A stretch of DNA of 40,252 nt, from assembly GCA_024638225.1 (NCBI GenBank), contig JAHEKR010000005.1, positions 1-40,252 of the forward strand. The letters are read 5' to 3'. This DNA is from Flavobacteriaceae bacterium. Its GTDB lineage: Bacteria > Bacteroidota > Bacteroidia > Flavobacteriales > Flavobacteriaceae. Under the pieces are notes generated by a model. The model made no database searches. It was not told the origin of the DNA and worked only from the letters and a program-made list of their open reading frames with translations. Made by a program: the position numbers and the translations under genes. This document shows, one piece after another, positions 16,333 through 23,159 of the stretch (position 1 is the first letter of the stretch; every line of letters begins with the position of its first letter).

Positions 16333-16376
16333 TTTGTTATTTTTATAACATAGTATGTATGTTTTGTTATAAAAAT
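16333..16376 (+). promoter_or_regulatory. Promoter/operator with a perfect 12-bp inverted repeat, upstream of the lysine-dehydrogenase-like gene
   Basis: The arms ATTTTTATAACA (16339-16350) and TGTTATAAAAAT (16365-16376) are exact reverse complements around a 14-nt centre. A TTG (16334-16336) and a 9-nt -7-like box TATGTTTTG (16358-16366) sit within it. One arm therefore lies in the promoter spacer, and the other covers the presumed transcription start and the start codon. A dimeric repressor or an Lrp/AsnC-type regulator could bind here. The regulator is not encoded in the window. Confidence 0.6.
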
Positions 16377-17448
16377 GAAGAATATAGCCGTACTTGGTCT
16401 TGGAAAAGTTGGGACACTTGTTGGTATTTTACTCAGCAAGCAGTTTACGGTAATAGCCTATGACAACAGCGAGCCCCATTATCCGATCAAGCTACCATTT
16501 CCATATAAAATAAAGGACTTGAGTAGTGCGAATCAGATTCATCAAATTGTAGAACAGGTCGATGCAGTAGTCTCCGCATTGCCTTATCAGTTGAACAAAA
16601 GCATTGCAACTATAGCTTACCAAAAGGGTATTCATTATTTCGATCTTACTGAAGATGTTCGTACAACAAACTACATACAATCCATAGCAAAAAATGCAGC
16701 TGCTGTACTGGCACCTCAATGTGGTTTAGCGCCTGGATTGATAGGGATAATTGGAGGGAATTTGGCAAAAAAGTTCGATACTTTACGCGATATAGAATTA
16801 AGAGTAGGTGCACTTCCTCGTTACCCGAATGGTCAGTTGTCGTATTCCTTCACTTGGTCGCCAAAAGGGGTGCTTAACGAATACCTACAAGATGCCGAAG
16901 CTATCCACAACGGAAAGCAAAAAATGGTTCCTTCCTTGCAGGGCTTCGAACACATGAATATTGAAGGGCAAGAGTACGAGGCCTTTACAACTTCAGGTGG
17001 CTTAGGCACCATGTGTACAACTTTTGCCGGTAAGGTTGACACCTTAAACTATAAAACCATACGCTATCCTGGGCATGGGAAATTAATGCGTTTTTTACTC
17101 TATGAGCTGATTCTTAAAAATGATTTACCTCAGCTCGAACAGCTGCTGACCAATGCAAAGCCTCCTGTGGAAGAAGACTTAGTTCATGTTTATGCAGTTG
17201 TAGAAGGAAAGATTGCTGGTAAAATGAAGCGGGAAGAGTTTTTTAAAACCTATTTACCAAAAGAAATAGCTGGGCATAAGTGGCGTGCGATTTCTTGGAC
17301 AACAGCCGCATCATTGGCAGCCGTAGTAGAACTTGTCGCACAAGGAACCTTAGCCCAAAAAGGATTTGTGAAACAAGAAAATATTGATATAAATGACTTT
17401 TATAAAACACAAAATGGATCTTTACTAAAAACACCAACATCCCCATGA
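16375..17448 (+). CDS. L-lysine 6-dehydrogenase-like protein (saccharopine dehydrogenase family)
   Basis: The 357-aa enzyme has an N-terminal Rossmann fold with GLGKVG (8-13) and a C-terminal saccharopine-dehydrogenase-type domain. Several blocks resemble Geobacillus L-lysine 6-dehydrogenase as I recall it: the APGLIGIIGG turn, VGALPRYPN, IHNGKQKMVPSL, FTTSGGLGTM and YKTIRYPGHGK. That enzyme oxidises lysine's side-chain amine with NAD+ to allysine, which cyclises to piperideine-6-carboxylate. True saccharopine dehydrogenase activity is the alternative. The DUF1338 gene follows with a 4-nt ATGA overlap, which favours a lysine-catabolic role. A strong inverted repeat covers the promoter, so expression is probably substrate-controlled. 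Confidence 0.78.
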   Translation: MKNIAVLGLGKVGTLVGILLSKQFTVIAYDNSEPHYPIKLPFPYKIKDLSSANQIHQIVEQVDAVVSALPYQLNKSIATIAYQKGIHYFDLTEDVRTTNYIQSIAKNAAAVLAPQCGLAPGLIGIIGGNLAKKFDTLRDIELRVGALPRYPNGQLSYSFTWSPKGVLNEYLQDAEAIHNGKQKMVPSLQGFEHMNIEGQEYEAFTTSGGLGTMCTTFAGKVDTLNYKTIRYPGHGKLMRFLLYELILKNDLPQLEQLLTNAKPPVEEDLVHVYAVVEGKIAGKMKREEFFKTYLPKEIAGHKWRAISWTTAASLAAVVELVAQGTLAQKGFVKQENIDINDFYKTQNGSLLKTPTSP

Positions 17449-18350
17449 AATTTAGTACCCATACAGCCTTAGACATGGTGCTTCAAGGGCTTTTTATACC
17501 CTATGAAAATCGTGTTCCCGAAGTAAAAACCATCACAACAGCCATGATGAGTCAAGGGCTGATAAAAAAACAAGCTGACATTATAAACGATCATATTGCT
17601 TTTCGCACACTGGGCATGGACTGCCTAGGTATAAATTCATTGGAACGCATTTTTTTACATCTTGGCTATACAAAACAGGACCACTATTTTTTTAACCAAA
17701 AAAAACTTGACGCCTTTTGGTACAAACCCCCGTCGGAAAAATACCCTAGAGTATTTATTAGCGAGTTGCGTCTGCAGGATATGTCAACACATGCCCAAAA
17801 TATTCTGGCAAAATACACCAAAGTCATCAAGCAGGATCCCATAGATGATATAGACTTAGACAGCGCCAAAGAAGTAGTATCCTTTTTGCATAGACCATTA
17901 TGGGATGTTCCCACATGGGACGATTATCAAAAGCTTGGAGCTGAAACAGAATATGGCGCATGGGTATTGTACAATAGGTATTACCTTAACCACTACACGA
18001 TTAGCGTTCACGCCTTGCCAGAACCCTACAATAATTTAAATGAATTCAACTCGTTTTTAAAATCAATCGGTATAAAACTTAATAATGCAGGTGGCGAAAT
18101 TAAGACCAGTGGCGATAAATTGTTACGCCAGAGTAGCTCCGTTGCACAAATGGTCGAAAGTGTATTTGCTAACGGAGCGTATCATGCCATTCCAGGAAGC
18201 TATGTGGAGTTTGCCGAGCGATCCGTTCTTCCTAAATATTCGATACTTCCCGAAGATAAAATCACCATTGCCCATAGACGTGATGGCTTTGAAGTAAACA
18301 ATGCCAATAAAATTTTTGAAAGTACATTTCAAAAACAAACAAACCGTTAA
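17445..18350 (+). CDS. DUF1338 family protein, HglS-type 2-oxoadipate dioxygenase/decarboxylase
   Basis: Pseudomonas putida HglS, the characterised DUF1338 enzyme, converts 2-oxoadipate to D-2-hydroxyglutarate with an iron centre in a vicinal-oxygen-chelate fold. This 301-aa relative shows NDHIAFR with H50 and R54, LNHYTISVH with H183, and GSYVEFAER with E255. These fit HglS metal ligands H70, H226 and E294 and the substrate arginine R74 in order and spacing. It is shorter than the 464-aa Pseudomonas protein. It overlaps the lysine-dehydrogenase-like gene by 4 nt. It ends 2 nt from a convergent D-2-hydroxyglutarate-dehydrogenase-like gene, which would use its product. The exact substrate is inferred. 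Confidence 0.82.
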   Translation: MKFSTHTALDMVLQGLFIPYENRVPEVKTITTAMMSQGLIKKQADIINDHIAFRTLGMDCLGINSLERIFLHLGYTKQDHYFFNQKKLDAFWYKPPSEKYPRVFISELRLQDMSTHAQNILAKYTKVIKQDPIDDIDLDSAKEVVSFLHRPLWDVPTWDDYQKLGAETEYGAWVLYNRYYLNHYTISVHALPEPYNNLNEFNSFLKSIGIKLNNAGGEIKTSGDKLLRQSSSVAQMVESVFANGAYHAIPGSYVEFAERSVLPKYSILPEDKITIAHRRDGFEVNNANKIFESTFQKQTNR

Positions 18351-18352
18351 TC

Positions 18353-19720
18353 CTAAAATATACGCCCAGGATTAAGAAGATTTTTAGGGTCAACTGCCTG
18401 CTTTAACGTTTTCATTAAAGCAATTTCTTCGGGTGATTTAGATGTCTTCAAGTGTGCTTTTTTGTGTACTCCTATCCCATGCTCTGCCGAAACGGATCCT
18501 AAATGTTTTTTTAGATTTTTGTAAACAATTGATTCTATCGTCTTGAAAATTACTGGGGTAGTTTCGTTTTTCCCGACCACCAAGTGTAGATTACCGTCCG
18601 CAATATGTCCAAAAGCTAAGACTGCGTCAATAAATGGAAGCTGCTCTAAATCGGCTACAATACGCTCCACTTCTTTGTCCATCACATCTATGGGTAAGCT
18701 GATATCGAAGTGCTGAGTAGATACAAATGAATCTCTTAATACTTGGGTGTCTTCTCGGATACGCATCAAGCTTTCGACTTCTCGTTCTGATTGTGCCAAT
18801 ACCCCATCAAGTAATATTTTCTTTCCATCAGCAAGAGCAAGAGCATCTTCAAAAGCACGATAATCTTTTTGTAAATCATGACCAAGGCATTCCACAAAAA
18901 CATAATAGGGATATTCAGGTGACAATTGAAATTGGCCATCTTTTGGCGCTGCTTTTTGGTATGTAGCTTGCCACATTAACTCAAAAGCACTAAGGTTTCC
19001 TGATAACTCTCGTTGCATCATACGGAGAAAGCGAATAACATCATTAAAGTTTTTAAGTGCCACAAGTGCAGCATACCGAGAAGTGGGTAATTCAAAAAGG
19101 CGCAAACTAACCTTAGTAATGATACCTAGTGTACCCTCAGCTCCAATAAAGAGCTGTTTTAAATCATAGCCTGAATTGTCTTTGATTATCTTTTTTAGAG
19201 ATGAAAGTACCACTCCCGTTGGTAGCACCACCTCCATCCCTAAAACTAAATTTCGTGTCATACCATACCTAAATACACGCATCCCGCCAGCATTGGTAGC
19301 CACAACTCCCCCAATTTGAGCTGATCCCTTGGCGCCAAAATGAAGTGGCAAGAAAAGAGCTTGTGCCGCAACCGCATCAATCAATTCTGCCAAAACAACG
19401 CCTGCCTGAGCAGTAACCGTTTTGGCTTTTATATCAATTTCTTCAATAGCATTCATCCGTTCTAGCGAAACCACCCACTGATTTGAATTGGTTTGTGTAC
19501 CCCCGACTAAGTTTGTTAGTCCTCCATGCACCACAACCTCTTCATGGTGCTGGTAACACAAACGTAAAACTTCAGATATCTGCTCAGTAGAACTAGGTAA
19601 AACTACGCCTTTGGCAGAAAGTGGGATATCGGTAGCCCAAACGTGAGAAAAGCGCTCTTTTTCAGCGCCGCCAGACAACACATTTTTTGGGCCAACTATT
19701 TTTTTTAAGTCTTCAATCAC
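18353..19720 (-). CDS. FAD-linked oxidase, probable D-2-hydroxyglutarate (or D-lactate) dehydrogenase
   Basis: This 455-aa flavoprotein of the VAO/PCMH family oxidises a D-2-hydroxy acid. The FAD domain (about 36-210) has VVHGGLTNLVGG, IGGVVATNAGGMRVFRYG and FIGAEGTLGI. The C-terminal domain has FGHIADGNLHL with H372 and H379, and VSAEHGIG with E413. The 7- and 34-residue spacings equal those of the zinc ligands in human D2HGDH (H434, H441, E475). There is no Fe-S extension. D-lactate or glycolate remains possible because the family shares these motifs. The facing DUF1338 gene, whose relative makes D-2-hydroxyglutarate, favours that substrate. It follows the acetoacetyl-CoA synthetase gene by 10 nt. 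Confidence 0.82.
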   Translation of the reverse strand: MIEDLKKIVGPKNVLSGGAEKERFSHVWATDIPLSAKGVVLPSSTEQISEVLRLCYQHHEEVVVHGGLTNLVGGTQTNSNQWVVSLERMNAIEEIDIKAKTVTAQAGVVLAELIDAVAAQALFLPLHFGAKGSAQIGGVVATNAGGMRVFRYGMTRNLVLGMEVVLPTGVVLSSLKKIIKDNSGYDLKQLFIGAEGTLGIITKVSLRLFELPTSRYAALVALKNFNDVIRFLRMMQRELSGNLSAFELMWQATYQKAAPKDGQFQLSPEYPYYVFVECLGHDLQKDYRAFEDALALADGKKILLDGVLAQSEREVESLMRIREDTQVLRDSFVSTQHFDISLPIDVMDKEVERIVADLEQLPFIDAVLAFGHIADGNLHLVVGKNETTPVIFKTIESIVYKNLKKHLGSVSAEHGIGVHKKAHLKTSKSPEEIALMKTLKQAVDPKNLLNPGRIF

Positions 19721-19730
19721 GATTTAGTTA

Positions 19731-21608
19731 TTATTTTGAGTGTAGTGAAAATTGCTCAAACCAACGCATGGCGTCTGGATTTCGAAGGGAATCAAGCGAT
19801 ACCACTTCCGATAAGGACGCACCCATTAACAAGCGCTTGATGGGCACCTCTACTTTCTTACCACTGATGGTATACGGAATTTCAGATACCCTATAAATAA
19901 AATCAGGTACATGTCTTGGAGAGCAGTGTGTCCGAATATGCTTTTTTATATCGGCATCAGCTACAGGCTGTAGCAGTTGTAAAAACAGCAGCAGTTTGTC
20001 TTGCACATCATCACTTAGATGAATGATCAAACCATCCTCTACTTCAGGAAGATTGTTCAGCGCATCATAAAGCTCTGCCGTTCCAATACGTACGCCATGC
20101 CTGTTGAGTGTAGCGTCTGAGCGACCATAGATAATCATTCCCCCATTTGGCGTTAATTTGGCCCAATCTCCATGGTTCCACACCGTTTTGTACTTGTCAA
20201 AATAACTTTTTTGATATTGTGTAAAATCATCATCGTGAAGTAAATAAATAGGCATCGACAGTAGGGGTTGAGTCAAGACCAACTCTCCAGGCTCATCTAC
20301 AATTGCAGTTCCCGAGTCGTTCCACACTTCGACAGCTGCGCCAAGCATTGCGCATTGAATCTCACCTGGGTGAACAGGCAATTCAGGATGTCCACCCACA
20401 AAAGCCGTACACACATCTGTACCGCCACTGAGTGAAACAATTTGAGCTGAAGGAAATTGTTGCTGTAGTTTACGGCATGTATCGGCAGAAAGTGGTGAAC
20501 CTGTAGAGCCAATAGTTCTTAAAGATTTAAAATCGGCTGTTTTTAGAAAATCAGTAGAATGTCCCATTTGTTGCTGAAAATATACAGCACCCCCGCCAAA
20601 GTGATGGATTTGGGCTTTTACAGCAAAACGCCAAAGCGAGTCGGAATCGGGACAAGTTGGTGCCCCTTGATAGATGCAGAGCGTTGCGCCACAGAGTAAG
20701 CTACTGAGCGCATAGTTCCACATCATCCAACCTGTGGTAGAATACCAAAAATAACGGTCGCCCTTAGTCACATCTTGGTGTAACACTAACGCTTTTAGGT
20801 GTTCCAATAACATCTGCCCTGTCCCGTGAACAATGGCCTTGGGCTTGCCTGTAGTCCCCGACGAAAACAAGACCCAAATGGGCGCAGAAAAGTCAACAGG
20901 CGTTAGCCTTAATTCATTGACGGCAACCTTAGTATCATTAAAGCTGGCGTGTTCGTCTAAAAAAATAGTGGTGTTGATAGAGGGAATCTGATTGCAGATG
21001 GTGCTAATCTTTTCTTGGCAGGCATGTATTTTACCATTGTATGGATAGGTTTTATGTGCAAAGAGCACCTTGGGATTTAGTTGTGCAAATCGATCGCAAA
21101 CAGCGGCTGTACCAAAGTCGGGAGAGCACGAGGACCAAATAGCCCCTAGCGCATTAGTCGCCAAAAAAGCAGCCGCCGTTTCTGGGCTATTAATCCCGTA
21201 GCAAACAACATAATCGCCCTTTTTAACACCGCTTTTGATCAGTTTTTGTTGGAAGAAATATACTTTTGACACCAATTGATTCCAATTTATCTCTTCGTAA
21301 TCTCCCAATTCGTTTTGGTAAATCACTGCTAGTCGGGTTGGATGATATTGCTTAAAAATGTGCTGGGCATAACTAAGCCTTGAACCAACAAACCATTTTG
21401 TTTCCCAAAAGTTTTTTCCGCGTACAAGTACGTTAGCATAAGGTGTATCGAAGAAAATATCAAAGTATGTAGCTATGCTTTCCCAGAATTGATCCAAAGC
21501 ATTGATACTCCACTGGTGAACGTCGGCGTACCGTTCAAAGTTTAGCCCATAGTTATCGGCCAAAAACTTTTTGTAGAAACGAAGCTGTGTTGCTGTTTTG
21601 GGTTGCAT
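19731..21608 (-). CDS. aacS: Acetoacetate--CoA ligase (acetoacetyl-CoA synthetase)
   Basis: This AMP-forming ligase activates acetoacetate to acetoacetyl-CoA. The 625 aa carry the phosphate loop SSGTTGKPK (249-257), GWMMWNYA (about 293-300), SGGTDVCTAF, and the C-terminal ISGKKVE with the catalytic lysine at about 584. SPDFG (162-166) is typical of acetoacetyl-CoA synthetases rather than acetyl-CoA synthetases. It would serve ketone-body or leucine/lysine-derived acetoacetate use. It starts at an ATG 25 nt from a tRNA-side terminator. It shares a transcript with the downstream D-2-hydroxy-acid dehydrogenase, whose start is 10 nt after this stop. A possible -7 box is at 21613-21620. Confidence 0.92.
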   Translation of the reverse strand: MQPKTATQLRFYKKFLADNYGLNFERYADVHQWSINALDQFWESIATYFDIFFDTPYANVLVRGKNFWETKWFVGSRLSYAQHIFKQYHPTRLAVIYQNELGDYEEINWNQLVSKVYFFQQKLIKSGVKKGDYVVCYGINSPETAAAFLATNALGAIWSSCSPDFGTAAVCDRFAQLNPKVLFAHKTYPYNGKIHACQEKISTICNQIPSINTTIFLDEHASFNDTKVAVNELRLTPVDFSAPIWVLFSSGTTGKPKAIVHGTGQMLLEHLKALVLHQDVTKGDRYFWYSTTGWMMWNYALSSLLCGATLCIYQGAPTCPDSDSLWRFAVKAQIHHFGGGAVYFQQQMGHSTDFLKTADFKSLRTIGSTGSPLSADTCRKLQQQFPSAQIVSLSGGTDVCTAFVGGHPELPVHPGEIQCAMLGAAVEVWNDSGTAIVDEPGELVLTQPLLSMPIYLLHDDDFTQYQKSYFDKYKTVWNHGDWAKLTPNGGMIIYGRSDATLNRHGVRIGTAELYDALNNLPEVEDGLIIHLSDDVQDKLLLFLQLLQPVADADIKKHIRTHCSPRHVPDFIYRVSEIPYTISGKKVEVPIKRLLMGASLSEVVSLDSLRNPDAMRWFEQFSLHSK

Positions 21609-21612
21609 GATT

Positions 21613-21620
21613 TAAAGATA
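21613..21620 (-). promoter_or_regulatory. Possible aacS promoter -7 box (TATCTTTA)
   Basis: One mismatch to TAnnTTTG on the minus strand, 4 nt before the ATG at 21608. Its upstream half would lie in the terminator hairpin at 21633-21656. Confidence 0.35.
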
Positions 21621-21632
21621 CAACCAAATAAA

Positions 21633-21656
21633 AAAACCCACAGCATTGTGGGTTTT
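21633..21656 (-). terminator. Intrinsic terminator upstream of aacS
   Basis: A perfect 10-bp stem (AAAACCCACA / TGTGGGTTTT, 4-nt loop) is followed on the minus strand by a U run. It stands behind the tRNA-like repeat at 21661-21677, just as the terminator at 21784-21812 stands behind the real tRNA. Confidence 0.7.
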
Positions 21657-21660
21657 GGTG

Positions 21661-21677
21661 GTGGGCGCTGAGGGATT
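21661..21677 (-). repeat. 17-bp direct repeat of the tRNA-Val 3' end (vestigial tRNA or attachment-site-like scar)
   Basis: GTGGGCGCTGAGGGATT occurs here and at 21820-21836, where it forms the 3' acceptor strand, discriminator and part of the T arm of tRNA-Val. The copies are 159 bp apart. The rest of a tRNA is not present here, so this is a remnant. Confidence 0.75.
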
Positions 21678-21714
21678 GGTGTTCCCATATCGACCACTCC
21701 TGCAAATACAATCC

Positions 21715-21742
21715 TGTGCACCTCGTGCACATTTTTTGTTTT
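21715..21742 (+). terminator. Terminator-like hairpin on the plus strand
   Basis: TGTGCAC (21715-21721) and GTGCACA (21725-21731) form a 7-bp stem with a CTC loop, followed by T6-G-T4 on the plus strand. No plus-strand gene precedes it, so it may end a small RNA or be left from a lost gene. Confidence 0.4.
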
Positions 21743-21783
21743 AAAAAAACCCAAAATAAAACTTTCCTCTTTTTTAAAAACAA

Positions 21784-21812
21784 AAAATCCCAATGCGATG
21801 CATTGGGATTTT
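21784..21812 (-). terminator. Intrinsic terminator of tRNA-Val
   Basis: A perfect 13-bp stem (AAAATCCCAATGC / GCATTGGGATTTT, loop of 3) is followed by a broken U tract on the minus strand. It begins 8 nt after the tRNA discriminator base. Confidence 0.8.
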
Positions 21813-21820
21813 GATTGATG

Positions 21821-21895
21821 TGGGCGCTGAGGGATTCGAACCCCCGACCCCCTCGGTGTAAACGAGGTGCTCTGAACCAACTGAGCTAAGCGCCC
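21821..21895 (-). tRNA. tRNA-Val (anticodon TAC)
   Basis: The minus strand folds into a full cloverleaf. The acceptor GGGCGCT pairs with AGCGCCC, the D arm has GCTC-GAGC, the anticodon stem CCTCG/CGAGG holds loop TTTACAC (anticodon TAC), and the T arm has loop TTCGAAT. The discriminator is A and CCA is not encoded. The decoded codons are GUA and related valine codons. A good promoter lies upstream and a strong terminator downstream, so it is an independent unit between folC and aacS. Confidence 0.97.
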
Positions 21896-21904
21896 TAAGG
21901 CGTG

Positions 21905-21933
21905 CAAATATATAAAATTAAGCTGTGGAGCAA
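21905..21933 (-). promoter_or_regulatory. tRNA-Val promoter (TTG-N18-TATATTTG)
   Basis: On the minus strand TTG (21933-21931), an 18-nt spacer and an exact TATATTTG box (21912-21905) end 9 nt before the tRNA 5' end. Confidence 0.6.
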
Positions 21934-21953
21934 AGCTAATTTTGACTATTTTT

Positions 21954-23159
21954 CTAGGGTAGAACCTCGGCAACGACAAACAAACTTCCCCCAATAAAAA
22001 TAAAATCATCGGGGGCTGCTGCTGCTCGTGCTGCAGCATAGGCCTCCGAAACTGAGGGATTACTGCTGTGAACAAGTCCAACCGCTCTAAATATTTTGGC
22101 CAATTGTGCAACAGGCATGGCTCTGGGAACGGATGCTGCACAAACATAATACGTAGCTTCTCGGGGCAACAAATTCACTATCGAATTAGCGTCCTTGTCG
22201 TTGACCATGCCAAAGACGATATGAAGCTGTGTGTATTGCTGCTTTTCAAGCTGCGCCATAACCCGTTCTAAGCCTGCTTTGTTGTGCGCCACATCTGCAA
22301 TTGTAGTCGGGTTATTTCCCAACAGTTCCCATCGACCGCGCAAACCCGTTAGCGTACGCACATGCATAAGACCCTTTTGCATATGTGTTTTGTCTACAGC
22401 AAAGGATGGTAACTGCCCCAATAGAGCTACTACCCCACTTGCGTTTTGCTGTTGGTAATCTCCCGTCAGATCGGTTTTAAAGCTTGTGGCTGGAGCTTGA
22501 TAAATAGGGGCTTGCTTTTGTATAGCCACTTCCTCAAAAACAGTATGGATTTCCGCTTGATATTCGGAAATAATCACTGGCGTTTGTGGTTTGATGATAC
22601 CCGCTTTTTCTTTGGCTATTTCCGTAAGGGTGCTCCCCAAAAATTGCTGGTGATCGAGGCTAATATTTGTGATTAAACACCCTTCCGGTTGGATGATATT
22701 GGTTGCGTCTAAACGCCCACCTAGGCCAACTTCAATAACGGCTACATCTACTTCTTGAGCAGCAAAGTAAGCGAAAGCCATAGCCACCGTCATTTCGAAA
22801 AATGAACAGCTATTTGCCTCTAAAAAAGATTTATGCGCTGCTACAAAAGCAACAATAAAATCAGAGGGAATAGGCTTGCCATCAATGCGGATACGCTCAC
22901 TAAAATGTTTAAGGTGAGGGGAGGTGTACAAGCCTACTTTGTAACCGGCAGTTTGCAATACCGCAGCCGTCATATGGGCAGAAGAACCTTTACCATTGGT
23001 CCCAGCAATATGAATACTTTTAAACCCTTGTTGTGGATTACCTAAGTAATCTGCTAAAGCGGTAATACGGGTCAAATCTGGATTTAGTGCTGCAGCCCCT
23101 AGCCGTTGATACATGGGCAATCGAGCGTACATCCATTGAAGAGTGGACGCATAATCCAT
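21954..23159 (-). CDS. folC: Bifunctional folylpolyglutamate synthase / dihydrofolate synthase
   Basis: FolC adds glutamate to dihydropteroate and to reduced folates, using ATP, in the cytoplasm. The 401-aa product has the P-loop IAGTNGKGSS (51-60), YTSPHLKHFSERIRIDG, the EVGLGGRLDATNI block and TNISLDHQQFLGSTLTEIA, followed by EKAGIIK with the carbamylated-lysine region. The C-terminal ligase domain ends IFIGGSLFVVAEVLP. Its ATG overlaps the nhaD stop by 1 nt (TGATG), so it is translated from the nhaD transcript. About 60 bp later the separately promoted tRNA-Val begins. Confidence 0.96.
   Translation of the reverse strand: MDYASTLQWMYARLPMYQRLGAAALNPDLTRITALADYLGNPQQGFKSIHIAGTNGKGSSAHMTAAVLQTAGYKVGLYTSPHLKHFSERIRIDGKPIPSDFIVAFVAAHKSFLEANSCSFFEMTVAMAFAYFAAQEVDVAVIEVGLGGRLDATNIIQPEGCLITNISLDHQQFLGSTLTEIAKEKAGIIKPQTPVIISEYQAEIHTVFEEVAIQKQAPIYQAPATSFKTDLTGDYQQQNASGVVALLGQLPSFAVDKTHMQKGLMHVRTLTGLRGRWELLGNNPTTIADVAHNKAGLERVMAQLEKQQYTQLHIVFGMVNDKDANSIVNLLPREATYYVCAASVPRAMPVAQLAKIFRAVGLVHSSNPSVSEAYAAARAAAAPDDFIFIGGSLFVVAEVLP

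Noticed and set aside
18353-19720. Firm naming as D-lactate dehydrogenase or glycolate oxidase subunit
   Set aside because: The motifs are shared by the whole family; the facing DUF1338 gene makes D-2-hydroxyglutarate the better substrate, so I kept both possibilities.
21661-21736. A second complete tRNA gene
   Set aside because: Only the 3' acceptor strand and part of the T arm are present; there is no D arm or anticodon arm.
21542-22147. 201-aa minus-strand ORF spanning folC end, tRNA-Val and aacS start
   Set aside because: It reads through the tRNA gene and two terminators; it is a shadow frame.
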